64,000 nucleotides of DNA, taken from the NCBI GenBank assembly GCA_934157035.1, contig CAKPHG010000004.1, forward strand, positions 62,001 through 126,000, read 5' to 3'. The notes beneath the pieces were generated by a model that was not told where the DNA came from, did no database searches, and was given only the letters and a program-made list of their open reading frames with translations. Positions 1-9,188 of this stretch are shown here, piece by piece. The position numbers and the translations under genes were made by a program. The first letter of the stretch is position 1; each line of letters begins with the position of its first letter. This DNA is from an uncultured Clostridia bacterium (GTDB taxonomy: Bacteria; Bacillota; Clostridia; TANB77; CAG-508).

Positions 1-74
1 AAAAAGAGAGTTCCTTATTTTTTATACTATAAGATTTTCGGACTATACCAACAGAATTTTCATATACATTAGCT

Positions 75-128
75 AAAAAATAGGATAATTTAACTTAGTA
101 TTGCTACTACCTAAATTATCCTTATTAT
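75..128 (-). terminator. Intrinsic terminator after ileS
   Basis: A 10-bp perfect stem (positions 83-92 and 112-121, GGATAATTTA and its complement) lies just past the ileS stop. On the minus strand it is followed by a T-rich tract, as expected of a rho-independent terminator. The first 74 bases hold no feature I can support. Confidence 0.7.
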
Positions 129-129
129 T

Positions 130-3100
130 TTATACTTTTTCTACTTCTATTTGAAGCTTTTCACCATTTATTGATGTTTCTGTGTAATTATTTCTTTCTG
201 CATTGTATATAATTTCGTTTGCTAAAGTATCTCTTTGAATTTGCTCTGCAAATTTTTTGATTACATTTTCTAACATTTCGTTTCCAGTAACATAAAGGTT
301 AATTCTATCTAGTACTTCAAATCCACTATCTTTTCTTATGTTTTGTACTTTAGATAAAATCTCTCTTACATAACCTTCTTCTTTAAGTTCTTCAGTAATT
401 GTAGTTTCTAATACAACACCAATTTCACCTTCACCTGCAAATGCAAATCCTTCTTTACCTTGCATTGTAATTAAAAGATTTTCGCTATTTAATGTTATTG
501 TCTCTTCTCCTACTTTTATTACTTCTTCTTCACCTTTTTGAATTTTTAATGCAAGTTCCATTTGATTATGTTTTGCAATTTCTTCCTTAATTTGTGGTAT
601 TAGTTTTCCATAAGTTCTTCCTAATACTGGTAGATTTGGCTTAATTTCAAAATTAACATACTCTGACATTTGAGCTCCAAACTCTACTTTCTTAATATTC
701 AACTCATCTTTTACTATATCTGCGTAATATTTTGGAAGAGTACTTACTGAAATTAACATTTCTGAAAGTGGTTGTCTATTTTTAATATTTGCACTATTTC
801 TTGCACTTCTTCCTAGTTTTACTATTGTATAAGCTAAATCCATTTCTTTTTCTAATTCTTTATCTATAGTACTTTCATCTACTTCTGGCCAAGTACATAG
901 ATGTATACTTTCTGGAGCATTTTTATCTAAGTTTACTACTAAGTTTTGATAAATTTCTTCTGTAATAAATGGTACAAATGGTGCACAAACTTTGGCTAAA
1001 GTAGTTAATACTTTATATAGTGTTATATATGCGCCTATTTTATCGTCTGTTAAAGTTTCACTCCAATATCTTTCTCTGTTTCTTCTTACATACCAGTTAG
1101 ATAAGTTGTCTGTAAATTCTTCTATTTCTATTGCAGCATTTGTTATATCATATTTATCTAATTTTTCTTCTATATCTCTTATTAATGTATTTAATTTAGA
1201 AATTATCCATTTATCCATAACATTTTCTGATTTGAAATTTGCATATTCTAATGGATTGAATTTGTCTATTTCTGCATAAAGTACATAGAATGAATAAACA
1301 TTCCATAATGTAGATAAGAATTTTCTTTGTGTTTCTTCTACATCTTTTATAGAAAATCTTGTTGGTAGCCATGGTGCTGAAGATGTATAGAAATGCCATC
1401 TTGTAGCATCTGCTCCTACTGAATTTAATACTTCAAATGGGTCTACAACATTTCCTAAATGTTTAGACATTTTTAAACCTTTGCTATCTAAAACATGTCC
1501 TAATACTATACAATTTTCAAATGGGTTTGTGTCAAATATACATGTTGAAATTGCTAAAAGTGTATAGAACCATCCTCTAGTTTGGTCAACAGCCTCTGAT
1601 ATGAATTGAGCTGGGAAGTTTTTATCAAATAGTTCTTTATTTTCAAATGGGTAATGTAATTGTGCAAAAGGCATAGAGCCTGAATCAAACCAGCAATCTA
1701 TAACTTCTTTTTCTCTTACCATTTCTCCACCACAATCTGGACATTTTAAGTGAATTGGATCTAAGTATGGTTTGTGTAATTCTACATTTTCTGGTACATT
1801 TATACCTTTTTCTTCTAATTCTTTTCTAGAACCTATACATTCCATGTGACCACATTCACAACGCCATACTGGTAGTGGTGTTCCCCAATATCTATCTCTT
1901 GAAATACCCCAGTCTATAACATTCTCTAAGAATTTTCCAAAACGACCTGTTCTAATTGTATCTGGCATCCAGTTAATTTTGTTATTGTTTTCTAATAACT
2001 TGTCTCTAACTGCTGTCATTTTTACAAACCAGCTCTCTTTTGGATAATATAGAAGTGGTGTATCACATCTCCAACAATGTGGATAGCTATGTGTATGTTT
2101 AGCAGAGCTAAATAATTTATTTTGTTTAGCAAGCCAAATACATACATCTTTATCACAAGTTTTAACAAATCTCCCTGCCCATGGTTCAACCTCTGGTACG
2201 AATTTTCCTTCTTTATCTACTAAGTTTACAAAGGCAATACCATTTTGTTTTGAAACAAAGCTATCGTCTTCACCATAAGCTGGTGCAATATGAACTATAC
2301 CAGTACCATCTGTTAATGTTACATAGTCACCATGAATTACAACAAATGCTTTTCCTTCTGGTTTTGCAAATGGCATTAATTGTTCATATTTCATTCCTAA
2401 TAATTCAGAACCTTTTACTTCTTTTACTATTTCGTATGGAATATCTTTTAAAACTGCTCCGATTAAGTCTTTAGCTAAAATGTAAATTTCTTCTGTTCCT
2501 TCTTCTTGCATTTTTCCATCTATAACTGGTCTTTCAACTTTTACATAAGCATAAGTATATGCTTTATTTACGCAAAGTGCTAAGTTAGAAGGTAATGTCC
2601 ATGGAGTTGTTGTCCATGCTAAGAAATAAACATTTTCCTCACCTACTACTTTAAATTTACATGTACATGTTAAATCTTGTACATCTTTGTAACCTTGTGC
2701 AACTTCGTGTGAAGAAAGTGCTGTTCCACATCTTGGGCAATATGGCATAACTTTATGTCCTTGATATAAAAGACCTTTATCCCACATTTGTTTTAAAGCC
2801 CACCATTCAGATTCTATATAGTCATCATGATATGTAACGTATGGATGTTCCATGTCTACCCAATAACCAATTTGGTTTGTCATATCTTCCCACATAGAAA
2901 CATATTTAAATACGCTGTCTTTACATTCACCTATGAATTTTTCAACACCATAATCTTCAATTTGTTGTTTTCCTGAAATACCAAGTTTTTTCTCCACTTC
3001 AAGTTCAACTGGAAGACCATGAGTATCCCAACCTGCTTTACGAATTACATTGTAACCCTTCATAACTTTATACCTTGGGATAATATCTTTCATAACCCTT

Positions 3101-3285
3101 GTTAAAATATGACCAACGTGTGGCTTTCCATTAGCTGTTGGAGGTCCATCATAAAAAGTAAAATATCTTTTACCTTCGTTAATTGCAAAATTTTTATGGA
3201 TAATATCTTTTTTATCCCATAAATCTTTTACTTCATGTTCCATTCCAACAAATCCATTTTCTTTAAGTTCAACTTTCTTGTACAT
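130..3285 (-). CDS. ileS: Isoleucyl-tRNA synthetase
   Basis: Cytoplasmic class I aminoacyl-tRNA synthetase that charges tRNA-Ile and edits mischarged valine. The protein has about 1050 residues, the length of the longer (type 2, eukaryote-like) bacterial IleRS. It shows HVGH (the HIGH signature) near residue 56, KMSKH (the KMSKS loop) near residue 604, a CPRCG zinc-type motif and the C-terminal anticodon-binding region. I start at the ATG at 3285, which has AAGGAG nine bases upstream; a GTG eight codons further up lies in a repeat element and lacks a ribosome site. It is preceded by a small DUF1653 gene and a T-box leader, which is the expected control for an isoleucine enzyme. Confidence 0.97.
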   Translation of the reverse strand: MYKKVELKENGFVGMEHEVKDLWDKKDIIHKNFAINEGKRYFTFYDGPPTANGKPHVGHILTRVMKDIIPRYKVMKGYNVIRKAGWDTHGLPVELEVEKKLGISGKQQIEDYGVEKFIGECKDSVFKYVSMWEDMTNQIGYWVDMEHPYVTYHDDYIESEWWALKQMWDKGLLYQGHKVMPYCPRCGTALSSHEVAQGYKDVQDLTCTCKFKVVGEENVYFLAWTTTPWTLPSNLALCVNKAYTYAYVKVERPVIDGKMQEEGTEEIYILAKDLIGAVLKDIPYEIVKEVKGSELLGMKYEQLMPFAKPEGKAFVVIHGDYVTLTDGTGIVHIAPAYGEDDSFVSKQNGIAFVNLVDKEGKFVPEVEPWAGRFVKTCDKDVCIWLAKQNKLFSSAKHTHSYPHCWRCDTPLLYYPKESWFVKMTAVRDKLLENNNKINWMPDTIRTGRFGKFLENVIDWGISRDRYWGTPLPVWRCECGHMECIGSRKELEEKGINVPENVELHKPYLDPIHLKCPDCGGEMVREKEVIDCWFDSGSMPFAQLHYPFENKELFDKNFPAQFISEAVDQTRGWFYTLLAISTCIFDTNPFENCIVLGHVLDSKGLKMSKHLGNVVDPFEVLNSVGADATRWHFYTSSAPWLPTRFSIKDVEETQRKFLSTLWNVYSFYVLYAEIDKFNPLEYANFKSENVMDKWIISKLNTLIRDIEEKLDKYDITNAAIEIEEFTDNLSNWYVRRNRERYWSETLTDDKIGAYITLYKVLTTLAKVCAPFVPFITEEIYQNLVVNLDKNAPESIHLCTWPEVDESTIDKELEKEMDLAYTIVKLGRSARNSANIKNRQPLSEMLISVSTLPKYYADIVKDELNIKKVEFGAQMSEYVNFEIKPNLPVLGRTYGKLIPQIKEEIAKHNQMELALKIQKGEEEVIKVGEETITLNSENLLITMQGKEGFAFAGEGEIGVVLETTITEELKEEGYVREILSKVQNIRKDSGFEVLDRINLYVTGNEMLENVIKKFAEQIQRDTLANEIIYNAERNNYTETSINGEKLQIEVEKV

Positions 3286-3302
3286 CTTTCTTTTCTCCTT
3301 TC

Positions 3303-3356
3303 CGAACACCAGGGACGGTCCTTTTCGTTCCGTTTTCGGAACACATGGGACATTCC
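3303..3356. repeat. GGGAC-type dispersed repeat element
   Basis: Two imperfect direct copies of GAACACC/ATGGGACNNTCC surround the palindromic TTCCGTTTTCGGAA core. The element lies directly upstream of the ileS ribosome site, between DUF1653 and ileS. It belongs to the same loose family as the elements at 3693, 6630, 16384, 18760, 25045 and 26925. Confidence 0.55.
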
Positions 3357-3415
3357 TTTATTTTTATTACATTAGTAATGTTTTCTTTTGGTGTTTTTAT
3401 CACTTTTTTATACAT

Positions 3416-3673
3416 TTATTTTTTAAAATTTCCTGCTACGCTTTTTATATCTTGTAATTCGAATCTGTATTTTTGTGTAACATTTGGATATTTTTCGTGA
3501 TCAACTTCTGATAAAAACATTTCTTTTTGTCTTACCCATAGGCTATTATCTTCGTATAGTCTTCTATATACAACCATTTCTTCTTTTGTTTCAGAATCTT
3601 TTGCAATGTCTTCTACTAAATAATAGTCTCCTTTAAAATGTTTGTATATTCCTTTTATTTTTAGTTCTTGCAT
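3416..3673 (-). CDS. Small DUF1653-family protein
   Basis: An 85-residue soluble protein. It begins with a Kx(G)xYKHFKGxYY pattern and has a central VYRRLYED and a WVRQKEMF stretch, which is the layout of the DUF1653 family; members have no settled function. I use the ATG at 3673 with GAGG eight bases upstream. A GTG three codons earlier overlaps that ribosome site and is less likely. The gene sits between the T-box leader and ileS, so it is probably co-transcribed with the synthetase, an unusual position for this family. Confidence is in the family, not in a role. Confidence 0.8.
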   Translation of the reverse strand: MQELKIKGIYKHFKGDYYLVEDIAKDSETKEEMVVYRRLYEDNSLWVRQKEMFLSEVDHEKYPNVTQKYRFELQDIKSVAGNFKK

Positions 3674-3692
3674 TTTTCTCACCTCTCTTTAT

Positions 3693-3808
3693 GTGAGCCG
3701 AAGGGGACGTTTCTTTTCGGTTCATCTGTCCCTTTTGGTTCACTTCTATCGATTTTTTTGAACCGTTTGTACCAGATGAACCGAAAAGAAACGTCCCCTT
3801 CGGCTCAC
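3693..3808. repeat. 116-bp element with perfect 36-bp inverted repeats
   Basis: The left arm (3693-3728) and the right arm (3773-3808) are exact reverse complements, each holding GGGGACGTTTC. The 44-bp centre has a second, weaker pairing (GGTTCA...TGAACC). The element lies between the T-box terminator and the DUF1653 ribosome site, so the transcript would carry a very long hairpin. Small ORFs readable on both strands here are only by-products of the palindrome. Confidence 0.9.
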
Positions 3809-3817
3809 AGGTCACAC

Positions 3818-4066
3818 AAAAAACTCTATTTCATCCTACATAGGACGAAATAGAGTTTGAACTTTCCGTGATACCACCTAAATTGAAAATAATTTGATTT
3901 TTATTTTCCACTTATTTTCCTTTAACGCAGAGAATTACGTTTAAACTTAATCTTTTTTCAAATTTCAGTTTAAAAACTAAAAGGTGATAACAAATAAAAT
4001 AGTTCCTACTAGAATTTCACCAAGTATCTAGCTCTCTTAAGGCTTTTTTTATTTGTGTTGTCCTTA
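3818..4066 (-). promoter_or_regulatory. T-box leader, probably isoleucine-specific
   Basis: On the minus strand the leader shows AGAGAG and GGTGAAA in the distal Stem I, a specifier-loop region reading GGAACTATT, and the T-box proper AGGTGGTATCACGG at 3879-3866. A strong terminator hairpin follows (3857-3819, ending in TTTTTT). Uncharged tRNA would pair with the T-box bulge and favour the antiterminator. A candidate AUU (Ile) specifier lies at 4000-3998, fitting ileS downstream; its exact register is my inference. Confidence 0.9.
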
Positions 4067-4163
4067 TTATTGTTTTTATTCATTATTTAACTGTTGTATT
4101 ATATATTAACATCTTTTATACTTTTTTTCAATAGTTTAAATAGAAATATTTTTATTTTTATAT

Positions 4164-5120
4164 CTAAAAACTTCTTGAGCTTCCTCCACCGCCAGAAGAA
4201 CCTCCTCCACCAGAGGATCCTCCGCCGCCACTAGAAAATCCTCCAGAAGAGCCACCATAATAGCCACCTCCACCGTAGCCTCGCTTTCCAGAAAGCCATG
4301 ACATACCTGAAATAAGCCAAATTGAGTTAAATATTGTAAAGAAACCTGTAGTCATAAGTTGTTTTGATATAAATGATTCAACACCTACCACTTTTGTTTC
4401 TTTAAAAATTAAACTACATGCTATTGCAATAAGTACTATATAGATAATTGCAATTAATCTTATTTTTTTCTTTTCTACTCTTTTTGTTTTCTCTAAAATG
4501 CCTAATATTATTCCAAATGTTAATGATACAAAAGGTGTTCCCATAATTCCTAGAAAAGGCATATTTGAATTACTATCACTTGCTTCTGCTTTTTCCGCAC
4601 CCACATCAACATTATATTCGTCAGCAACTATTTGTAATATTGCACTAAACCCATTTCTTATTCCATCATTCCAATTGTTTTGTTTTAAATAAGGTATAAT
4701 GTATTCGTCTTGTATTCTTCCTGTTTTTCCATCTGGTAATATTCCTTCTAAACCATAACCTACTTCTACTCTAAATTGTCTCTCTTCTAATGCAAGTAAT
4801 AAAAGTACACCATTATTTTTTGTTTTGTCTCCTATTCCAAAATTTCTAAATAATTGTGTTGCATAATCTTCTAATGAACTACCACCTAAACTAGGAATAG
4901 TAACAACTACTATTTGCGCTCCTGTTTGACTATATAAGCTCTTATTAGCATTTATAATATAGTTTTTCGTTTCTGTATTAAGTAATCCTGCATAATCATT
5001 AACATAGAAATCTGTTGTTGGTTTAACAATAGCAAATACTTTCACATTAAAAACATTTATTAATATAAAAAACATTATTAGTATCTTAACTAAAACATTT
5101 TTTTTATTCGAAACTAACAC
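4164..5120 (-). CDS. TPM-domain (YgcG-like) membrane protein
   Basis: This membrane-anchored envelope protein has an N-terminal hydrophobic signal/anchor, an extracellular TPM domain (DYAGLLN start, then a central VGYGLEG and LPDG region), two C-terminal membrane segments, and a tail of Gly/Ser repeats ending in SRSF. TPM proteins are often paired with LemA, as here; proposed roles include membrane-protein quality control, but the function in Firmicutes is unsettled. The reading frame overlaps the end of lemA. I prefer the GTG at 5120, which has a GGGGGTG site just upstream, over an ATG at 5144 without one, so translation is probably coupled to lemA. The start is the least certain part. Confidence 0.85.
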   Translation of the reverse strand: MLVSNKKNVLVKILIMFFILINVFNVKVFAIVKPTTDFYVNDYAGLLNTETKNYIINANKSLYSQTGAQIVVVTIPSLGGSSLEDYATQLFRNFGIGDKTKNNGVLLLLALEERQFRVEVGYGLEGILPDGKTGRIQDEYIIPYLKQNNWNDGIRNGFSAILQIVADEYNVDVGAEKAEASDSNSNMPFLGIMGTPFVSLTFGIILGILEKTKRVEKKKIRLIAIIYIVLIAIACSLIFKETKVVGVESFISKQLMTTGFFTIFNSIWLISGMSWLSGKRGYGGGGYYGGSSGGFSSGGGGSSGGGGSSGGGGSSRSF

Positions 5121-5670
5121 TAGGCACCCCCGAACTTTTCTCATCTGCTGCAAAATATGTTGCTTGTTCAAATCCAAACATTCCAGCTAATACATTATTA
5201 GGAAATTTTTTTATTGATGTATTTAATGCTTTTACAGAATTATTATAATCTTTTCTTGCAACTGCAATACGATTTTCTGTTCCTGCTAATTCATCAGATA
5301 ATTGTTTAAAATTTTCTGATGACTTTAAATCTGGATAATTTTCTACAACTACCATTAAGGCATCTATTGAGCTAGATAACTCATCGTTAGCACTAGATTT
5401 TTCTTCTACACTACTTGCATTTACTAATTTTGCTCTTGCTTGTGTTACTTTTTCTATAATTTCATTTTCATGATTTGTATATCCTTTAACCGTACTAACT
5501 AAATTGGGTATTAAATCTGCTCTTCTTTGTAACATTACATCTAAATCAGCCAAAGAACTTTCTACTGCTTCTTTTTTTGATACCATACCATTATAGCTAC
5601 TTATCATTGTTATACCAATTATTGCTATAACCACTATAACACATATTATTCCAATACTTGATTTTTTCAT
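5104..5670 (-). CDS. lemA: LemA family membrane protein
   Basis: 188 residues, the normal LemA size. There is one N-terminal transmembrane helix, an SSYNGMVSKKEAV segment, then the typical RRADLIPNLV stretch and a helical coiled region to YPDLKSSENFKQL and ARKDYN. LemA proteins are surface-exposed with a short cytoplasmic N-terminus; their role is poorly defined. The gene starts with ATG after AAGGAG and overlaps the TPM gene downstream by about 17 bases, forming the common lemA-TPM pair. Confidence 0.95.
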   Translation of the reverse strand: MKKSSIGIICVIVVIAIIGITMISSYNGMVSKKEAVESSLADLDVMLQRRADLIPNLVSTVKGYTNHENEIIEKVTQARAKLVNASSVEEKSSANDELSSSIDALMVVVENYPDLKSSENFKQLSDELAGTENRIAVARKDYNNSVKALNTSIKKFPNNVLAGMFGFEQATYFAADEKSSGVPSVSFE

Positions 5671-5779
5671 AATCTTTTTACTCCTTTTCTTTTATCTCTT
5701 TTGTTTTTCTTCTTGCATTATACTTTTATATTTTTAGACTGTCAACATTTCTTTTTAAAAACATTAACTTAAAATTTTT

Positions 5780-6550
5780 CTATTTTCCTATGAACATCTG
5801 AACATAAATTTTACCATACTTAGATCCATTAACTACTCCTATTCCAGTATAGTTAAAGCTACTATTTAGTATATTTGCTTTATGTCCTGAAGAGTTCATC
5901 CATGCTGTTACCGCTGCCGAATTGCTTGAGTTTCCTGCAATATTTTCTCCTGCTGTTTTATATGATACTTTAAAACTATTTAACATATCAAATGGAGAAC
6001 CATAGGTTGGCGATGTATGTGAAAAATAATTATTTTTTACCATATCTTGTGCTTTTATTCTAGCAACATTTTGAACCTCTGAGTTTATTTTCAAAGCAGA
6101 TAATCCATTTTTAGTTCTTTGTTCATTTATTAAATTAAACACCTCTAATTCATCTTTGGTTAATCCTGATGTATTTGTCGTTGTATTACTACTACCACCA
6201 GTTGAGTTTCCACTGCTTGAGCTTCCTCCACTATTTGGATAAACTGCTTTTACATATTGTTTGCTTACTGCTCCTACATAATCTCCTTCTACTTGTACAA
6301 TGTACCAATTTCCAACGCCTGCAAAAACTCGTATGTATTCGTTTTTATTTACTTTTGCCACGACCGGATAACTGGTTCCTGGTCCACTTCTAACATTTAA
6401 ACTGCTTGCTGTAACTATTCCAGTAGAAAAGTCTAATTTATAGTAATGTTGCATTCCAAATGAAATTGTGACTTTCGTAATTGTAAAAGTAAAAACAAAC
6501 AATAATAGTATTTTTAAAATTGTACTTTTCTTTATTTTAACAACTTTCAT
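5780..6550 (-). CDS. Secreted SH3-CAP domain protein
   Basis: 256 residues: an N-terminal signal/anchor, a bacterial SH3 domain (SSLNVRSGPGTSYPVV, near residues 50-105), a Ser/Gly/Thr-rich linker, then a CAP (SCP/PR-1) domain of the YkwD type with LINEQR, YFSHTSP, AGENIA and HKANILN motifs. It is predicted to act outside the membrane, with SH3 binding cell wall. CAP proteins of this type are common in spore-formers but their activity is uncertain. An AGGAGG site precedes the ATG. A GGGAC repeat lies just upstream of its promoter region. Confidence 0.92.
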   Translation of the reverse strand: MKVVKIKKSTILKILLLFVFTFTITKVTISFGMQHYYKLDFSTGIVTASSLNVRSGPGTSYPVVAKVNKNEYIRVFAGVGNWYIVQVEGDYVGAVSKQYVKAVYPNSGGSSSSGNSTGGSSNTTTNTSGLTKDELEVFNLINEQRTKNGLSALKINSEVQNVARIKAQDMVKNNYFSHTSPTYGSPFDMLNSFKVSYKTAGENIAGNSSNSAAVTAWMNSSGHKANILNSSFNYTGIGVVNGSKYGKIYVQMFIGK

Positions 6551-6629
6551 AAAACCTCCTAAACATTTTTATTTAATTTTATTATGCTTAGAATGTCCTT
6601 TATTACTATAAATACCACATTTTGATATA

Positions 6630-6735
6630 CTAAACTAATAGGGACTGTCCCTATTAGTTTAGCAGTATTATGTAAAGAACAAGAATGACCTATTTAAAAA
6701 TGTCCTAAACTAAAACGGCCCGTCCCTATTAGTTT
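6630..6735. repeat. Palindromic GGGAC elements between ABC and CAP genes
   Basis: A perfect 16-bp inverted repeat with a one-base loop (6630-6645 and 6647-6662; core CTAAACTAATAGGGAC) is followed by a second copy of the same core (6701-6735) pointing the other way. Between them is an ATGTAAAGAACAA...AATGTCC stretch shared with elements at 18760 and 25045. The second copy begins at the ABC gene's stop codon. Confidence 0.85.
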
Positions 6736-9184
6736 ACTCTAAATCGTGTCTTGATAATATTTGTGCTGGCGTTTTTCTTAATACTCTGAATAGTGGCAAT
6801 AATCCCACTATAATATTAAATGCATATATTAACAATATACTTAGTCCTATTACTTGGAAGTTTATTATAAACATTTTTGATAATTGTCTTATTTGAATTA
6901 GACAATTTAGTATATAACTCATAAATATTATTCCAAGCATACTAACAGATATTGTTATTGCTATAGTTTCTCCTACAAACATTTTGTAAATGTCGCTTTT
7001 CTTTACTCCTATTGCTCTCAAAATTCCAACTTCTTTTATTCTAGATAAGAATGATGATCTCATCATTAAATATATTTCTACTAATGATATTACAAGTATT
7101 ATTCCTGCAAATATAATTGCACTTTTTCTTGAAGAACTTTGTTCTTTTAAATATGCTTTTTTATCATTTTGATATGTATTTTCTACAAACAAATTATATT
7201 TTTCGTCAAATTCACTAATTACTTTTTCTTCATCTTTTGGATAAATAACAAGGTTTTGACTTTCTGTTATTAATTTGTATTTAGCAGTGTTTTCATTTAC
7301 TAAGTAGCTATTATCATTTGTTTCTGAGTCATAATATCCTACAACTGTGAGTTCTGTTCCATTTATTGTTGTCTTTATTTTTTTGTTTAATTTCATACTA
7401 TATTGATTGCTTATATTTACAATTACTTCATAGTCGTTTTCTGGTAGTCTTCCCTTTTTTAGCGTAATTGTGTCTAATTTTAGCTCATAATTTACTATAT
7501 TTTCTTGTGATTTTTCCTGCTCACTATTATCTATTACTATTCCTGTCATATTATCAGATTTGTTGGTATTGCATAATATGTTGTTAAAAATAGTCTCCTT
7601 TGTATATATAGATGGGCTCTTTAAGTCTACTATTCCTACTATTTCAAAATTTTTCATATTTGGAATTGATACTTTTTTGCCTAATAGTTGACTTGCATTT
7701 TTTATTCCAGCATGTGATATTCCACTATTTGAATTTATCATTTTATCAACTGTCATTTTATCTATTACTATTTCGTATTCATTTTTTGGAAGTCTTCCTT
7801 CTGTAATGTCACTTTCGCTTAACATATTTACTGTTGAAAGTGATCCTGCAAGTTCTCCATCTAGTTTGCTTGTTTGATAATATTCATCAAATTTTATTGC
7901 AAATGAGACACTACTATTTCCTGGTAAAATATAATTTACATTTTCGTTTTGCTCATATTCTAAGAATTGGTCTACATTTAATCTTGGAAGTTTTACTTCT
8001 AAATAATTTTTGTTTCTGCTAATAAAATCTTCATCTTTTGTATTTAATGTTCCTGCAATATTACTAATTGCATATAGAACAAACATTGCAGATACAAAAA
8101 ATCCTATTAATAAAATCTTCTTTAATACTGAATAACTTAATATCTTTTTAAATCCATTTACTATTGACCTTGGTATACTGTAAATAGAGCTATATTTAGG
8201 TTTTATACTTTTATCTGTTATTTTATCTAAGTTATAATTATATTGTTCAAATATTGTCTTATCTATTTTTTTATAATGGTCATCTACTAGTTCTACAACT
8301 GAACTTTCATCTATAACTTCTACTTTTTTATCATTTGATTTAATATATATATTTCCGTTTTTTATTACAATTTGTATATTTAAAGAATCTTCATTTTCTT
8401 TATATATATTTAAATTTATGTTGTCTTTTTTAATTTCTTCAATTTTCTCAAAATCTTTTAAATATATTTTATTATCTAGTCTGTAGTCTAAGTCTTTTTC
8501 TTCTGTATTTTCGTAGTCTTTTTCTACTTTTCCGTCTACTATTTCTATTATTCTTGAAGCATAAAATTTAGCAAGTTCAACCTCATGTGTTACTAAAATG
8601 ACTAGTTTATCTTTTGAAATTGCTTTTATTATATTCATTATTTCTAATGAATTTTTACTGTCTAAGTTTCCTGTTGGCTCATCTGCTATAATAATATTTG
8701 GATTTTTTACTATTGCTCTTGCTATACCAACTCTTTGTCTTTCTCCTCCTGAAAGCATACTTGCAAGTCTATTTCTATAACGATACATATTTACACTTTC
8801 TAATACATAGTCTACTCTCTTTTTTATTTCGTTTTTATCTTTTATTCCTATCATTTTTAGTGTAATTGCAATATTTTCGAAAACTGTCATATTATCTAGT
8901 AATTTGTAATCTTGAAATATATAACCTATATTTAAGTTTCTTATTTTATCAACTTTGTGGCTTGTTCTTCTAGTTATTTTTTGCCCATTAATATAGATTT
9001 TGCCTTTATTTATTTTATCTAATCCGCCTATACTATTTAAAAGTGTAGTCTTTCCGCTTCCAGAATGTCCAAGTAAGGCAACTAATCCAGTTTTACCAAA
9101 TTCAAGTGTTGTGTTATTTATAACATGAATTTGATTTTTCTTTCCTTTATTAAAATATTTATTTGCTTTTTCTATTTTTATCAT
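6734..9184 (-). CDS. ABC transporter, fused ATPase and FtsX-like permease (second of pair)
   Basis: A single chain of about 816 residues. The N-terminal ATPase has Walker A GHSGSGKTT near residue 39, signature LSGGERQR, Walker B IIIADEPTGNLD and an H-loop THE. It is followed by a linker, one transmembrane helix, a large extracytoplasmic region with ADN/RLPENDYE repeats, and three C-terminal helices (FtsX fold, residues near 690-810). This is the MacB/BceAB-like mechanotransmission class, usually linked to antimicrobial peptide resistance or envelope sensing. I start at 9184 (GAGGAGGTG upstream), four bases after the preceding gene. Its TAA stop is the first base of a repeat element. Confidence 0.9.
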   Translation of the reverse strand: MIKIEKANKYFNKGKKNQIHVINNTTLEFGKTGLVALLGHSGSGKTTLLNSIGGLDKINKGKIYINGQKITRRTSHKVDKIRNLNIGYIFQDYKLLDNMTVFENIAITLKMIGIKDKNEIKKRVDYVLESVNMYRYRNRLASMLSGGERQRVGIARAIVKNPNIIIADEPTGNLDSKNSLEIMNIIKAISKDKLVILVTHEVELAKFYASRIIEIVDGKVEKDYENTEEKDLDYRLDNKIYLKDFEKIEEIKKDNINLNIYKENEDSLNIQIVIKNGNIYIKSNDKKVEVIDESSVVELVDDHYKKIDKTIFEQYNYNLDKITDKSIKPKYSSIYSIPRSIVNGFKKILSYSVLKKILLIGFFVSAMFVLYAISNIAGTLNTKDEDFISRNKNYLEVKLPRLNVDQFLEYEQNENVNYILPGNSSVSFAIKFDEYYQTSKLDGELAGSLSTVNMLSESDITEGRLPKNEYEIVIDKMTVDKMINSNSGISHAGIKNASQLLGKKVSIPNMKNFEIVGIVDLKSPSIYTKETIFNNILCNTNKSDNMTGIVIDNSEQEKSQENIVNYELKLDTITLKKGRLPENDYEVIVNISNQYSMKLNKKIKTTINGTELTVVGYYDSETNDNSYLVNENTAKYKLITESQNLVIYPKDEEKVISEFDEKYNLFVENTYQNDKKAYLKEQSSSRKSAIIFAGIILVISLVEIYLMMRSSFLSRIKEVGILRAIGVKKSDIYKMFVGETIAITISVSMLGIIFMSYILNCLIQIRQLSKMFIINFQVIGLSILLIYAFNIIVGLLPLFRVLRKTPAQILSRHDLE

Positions 9185-9188
9185 TGCC

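Noticed and set aside
3633..3853. Small ORFs on both strands encoding a shared CEPKGTFLFGSS string
   Set aside because: They come from the 36-bp palindrome, which reads alike on both strands; not genes.
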